Shown here: in pieces, positions 6,286 through 6,481 of the stretch
How the letters are laid out: every line of letters begins with the position of its first letter
Position numbering within the stretch: position 1 is the stretch's first letter
Assembly: GCA_016302435.1 (NCBI GenBank)
Contig: JAEDNQ010000126.1
Coordinates: 1 to 6,481, forward strand
Length of the DNA: 6,481 nt
DNA from: Bacteroidaceae bacterium
GTDB lineage: Bacteria; Bacteroidota; Bacteroidia; Bacteroidales; Bacteroidaceae
Reading direction: 5' to 3'
Position numbers and translations under genes: made by a program
Notes under the pieces: generated by a model
Databases searched by the model: none
What the model was told of the DNA's origin: nothing
The model's input: only the letters and a program-made list of their open reading frames with translations

Positions 6286-6438
6286 ACGCTTCCCATACAT
6301 TTGAAGCCAAACCCCATGAAATCAGGCATAATGTATAATTCATCATGTTAATAAATAGACCTTTGGCAGCCCATTTCCAGCCTTCATGGCACATAATAGA
6401 GTTGGTGTTCCAAGTGGAGAATGGCACGGAGCAGCATT
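6111..6438. other. Non-coding stretch outside the array
   Basis: Apart from the scattered nonamers at 6144, 6187, 6199 and 6277, I see no convincing gene here. Short open frames exist on both strands (26 aa at 6386-6466 plus, 41 aa at 6269-6394 minus) but have no promoter, no known domain and no clear coding bias. No tRNA or rRNA pattern was recognised. From about 6300 to 6438 the base composition is less AT-rich and no repeat stands out. Confidence 0.55.
6296..6303 (+). promoter_or_regulatory. Possible rightward -7 element TACATTTG
   Basis: TACATTTG matches the Bacteroides -7 consensus TAnnTTTG and is identical to the ferredoxin -7 element. No TTTG is found at the expected -33 position, so support is weak. 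If used, it would transcribe rightward toward the 23-bp repeat and whatever lies past the window edge. Confidence 0.25.
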
Positions 6439-6481
6439 CATAAGTTATGACAACCAGCGGACATAAGTTATGACAACCAGC
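6439..6481. repeat. 23-bp tandem repeat, truncated by the window edge
   Basis: One full unit (6439-6461) is followed by the first 20 bases of a second, identical unit (6462-6481). Each unit opens with the perfect odd palindrome CATAAGTTATG, continues ACAACCAGC and closes with GGA. The array is cut by the window end, so copy number is unknown. Reading frames through the unit hit stop codons, so it is not a coding repeat. Direct adjacency without spacers argues against CRISPR. Confidence 0.85.

Noticed and set aside
6074..6304. 76-codon plus-strand frame over the decamer array
   Set aside because: It reads through the repeat array and AT-rich spacer, has no upstream promoter and no domain; better explained as non-coding.
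6269..6394. 41-codon minus-strand frame (MCHEGWKWAAKG...)
   Set aside because: A Trp-rich hydrophobic peptide is intriguing, but it overlaps the inverted DnaA-like box, has no promoter match and is too short to support without comparison.
6386..6466. 26-codon plus-strand frame (MAHNRVGVPSGEW...)
   Set aside because: Very short, ends inside the 23-bp repeat, and has no expression signal apart from a weak -7 match about 85 bp upstream.
6439..6481. CRISPR array
   Set aside because: The units are head-to-tail with no spacers of 25-40 bp, and no cas gene is present.

Overview
The window looks like a piece of a Bacteroidales chromosome, most likely Prevotella/Segatella or a close relative. The evidence is the two Bacteroidetes-type promoters (TTTG about 20 bp before TAnnTTTG), secreted carbohydrate-active enzymes of the kind found in polysaccharide utilisation loci, a DUF4837 lipoprotein (a family I know only from Bacteroidetes), and the lack of Shine-Dalgarno sequences. 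The genus is an inference; no rRNA or marker gene is present.

All four supported genes lie on the minus strand, so transcription runs from right to left. In transcription order they are a secreted GH105-type unsaturated glycuronyl hydrolase (5903-4614), a DUF4837 lipoprotein (4539-3541), a small 2[4Fe-4S] ferredoxin (3335-3162), and a large secreted glycoside hydrolase family 2 enzyme (3013-11). GH105 has a clear promoter with a 5'-leader hairpin. The 74-bp gap before the DUF4837 gene shows neither terminator nor promoter, so those two may be co-transcribed. The ferredoxin has its own strong promoter, overlapped by a long interrupted inverted repeat, and its own intrinsic terminator. The GH2 gene follows that terminator and has no recognisable promoter; three 9-bp CTATAG-centred repeats sit in its leader.

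The two glycosidases suggest breakdown of an acidic plant polysaccharide such as rhamnogalacturonan or arabinogalactan: GH105 removes unsaturated uronic acid from lyase products and GH2 removes a neutral sugar or uronic acid from the non-reducing end. No SusC/SusD pair, lyase or sensor gene is in view, so this is at most a fragment of such a locus. The ferredoxin and DUF4837 genes are probably general cellular genes lying between the two enzymes.

The right-hand 500 bp (about 5983-6481) has no convincing gene and is the most unusual part. It holds a tandem array of decamers related to CTGTTGATAA (6041-6110) and further copies out to 6285, giving five exact TGTTGATAA/TTATCAACA nonamers (DnaA-box-like) around an AT-rich stretch. 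This could be a replication origin, a DnaA-binding cluster, or an activator array upstream of GH105. The window ends inside a 23-bp tandem repeat with a perfect palindromic core (6439-6481), which probably continues beyond the edge.
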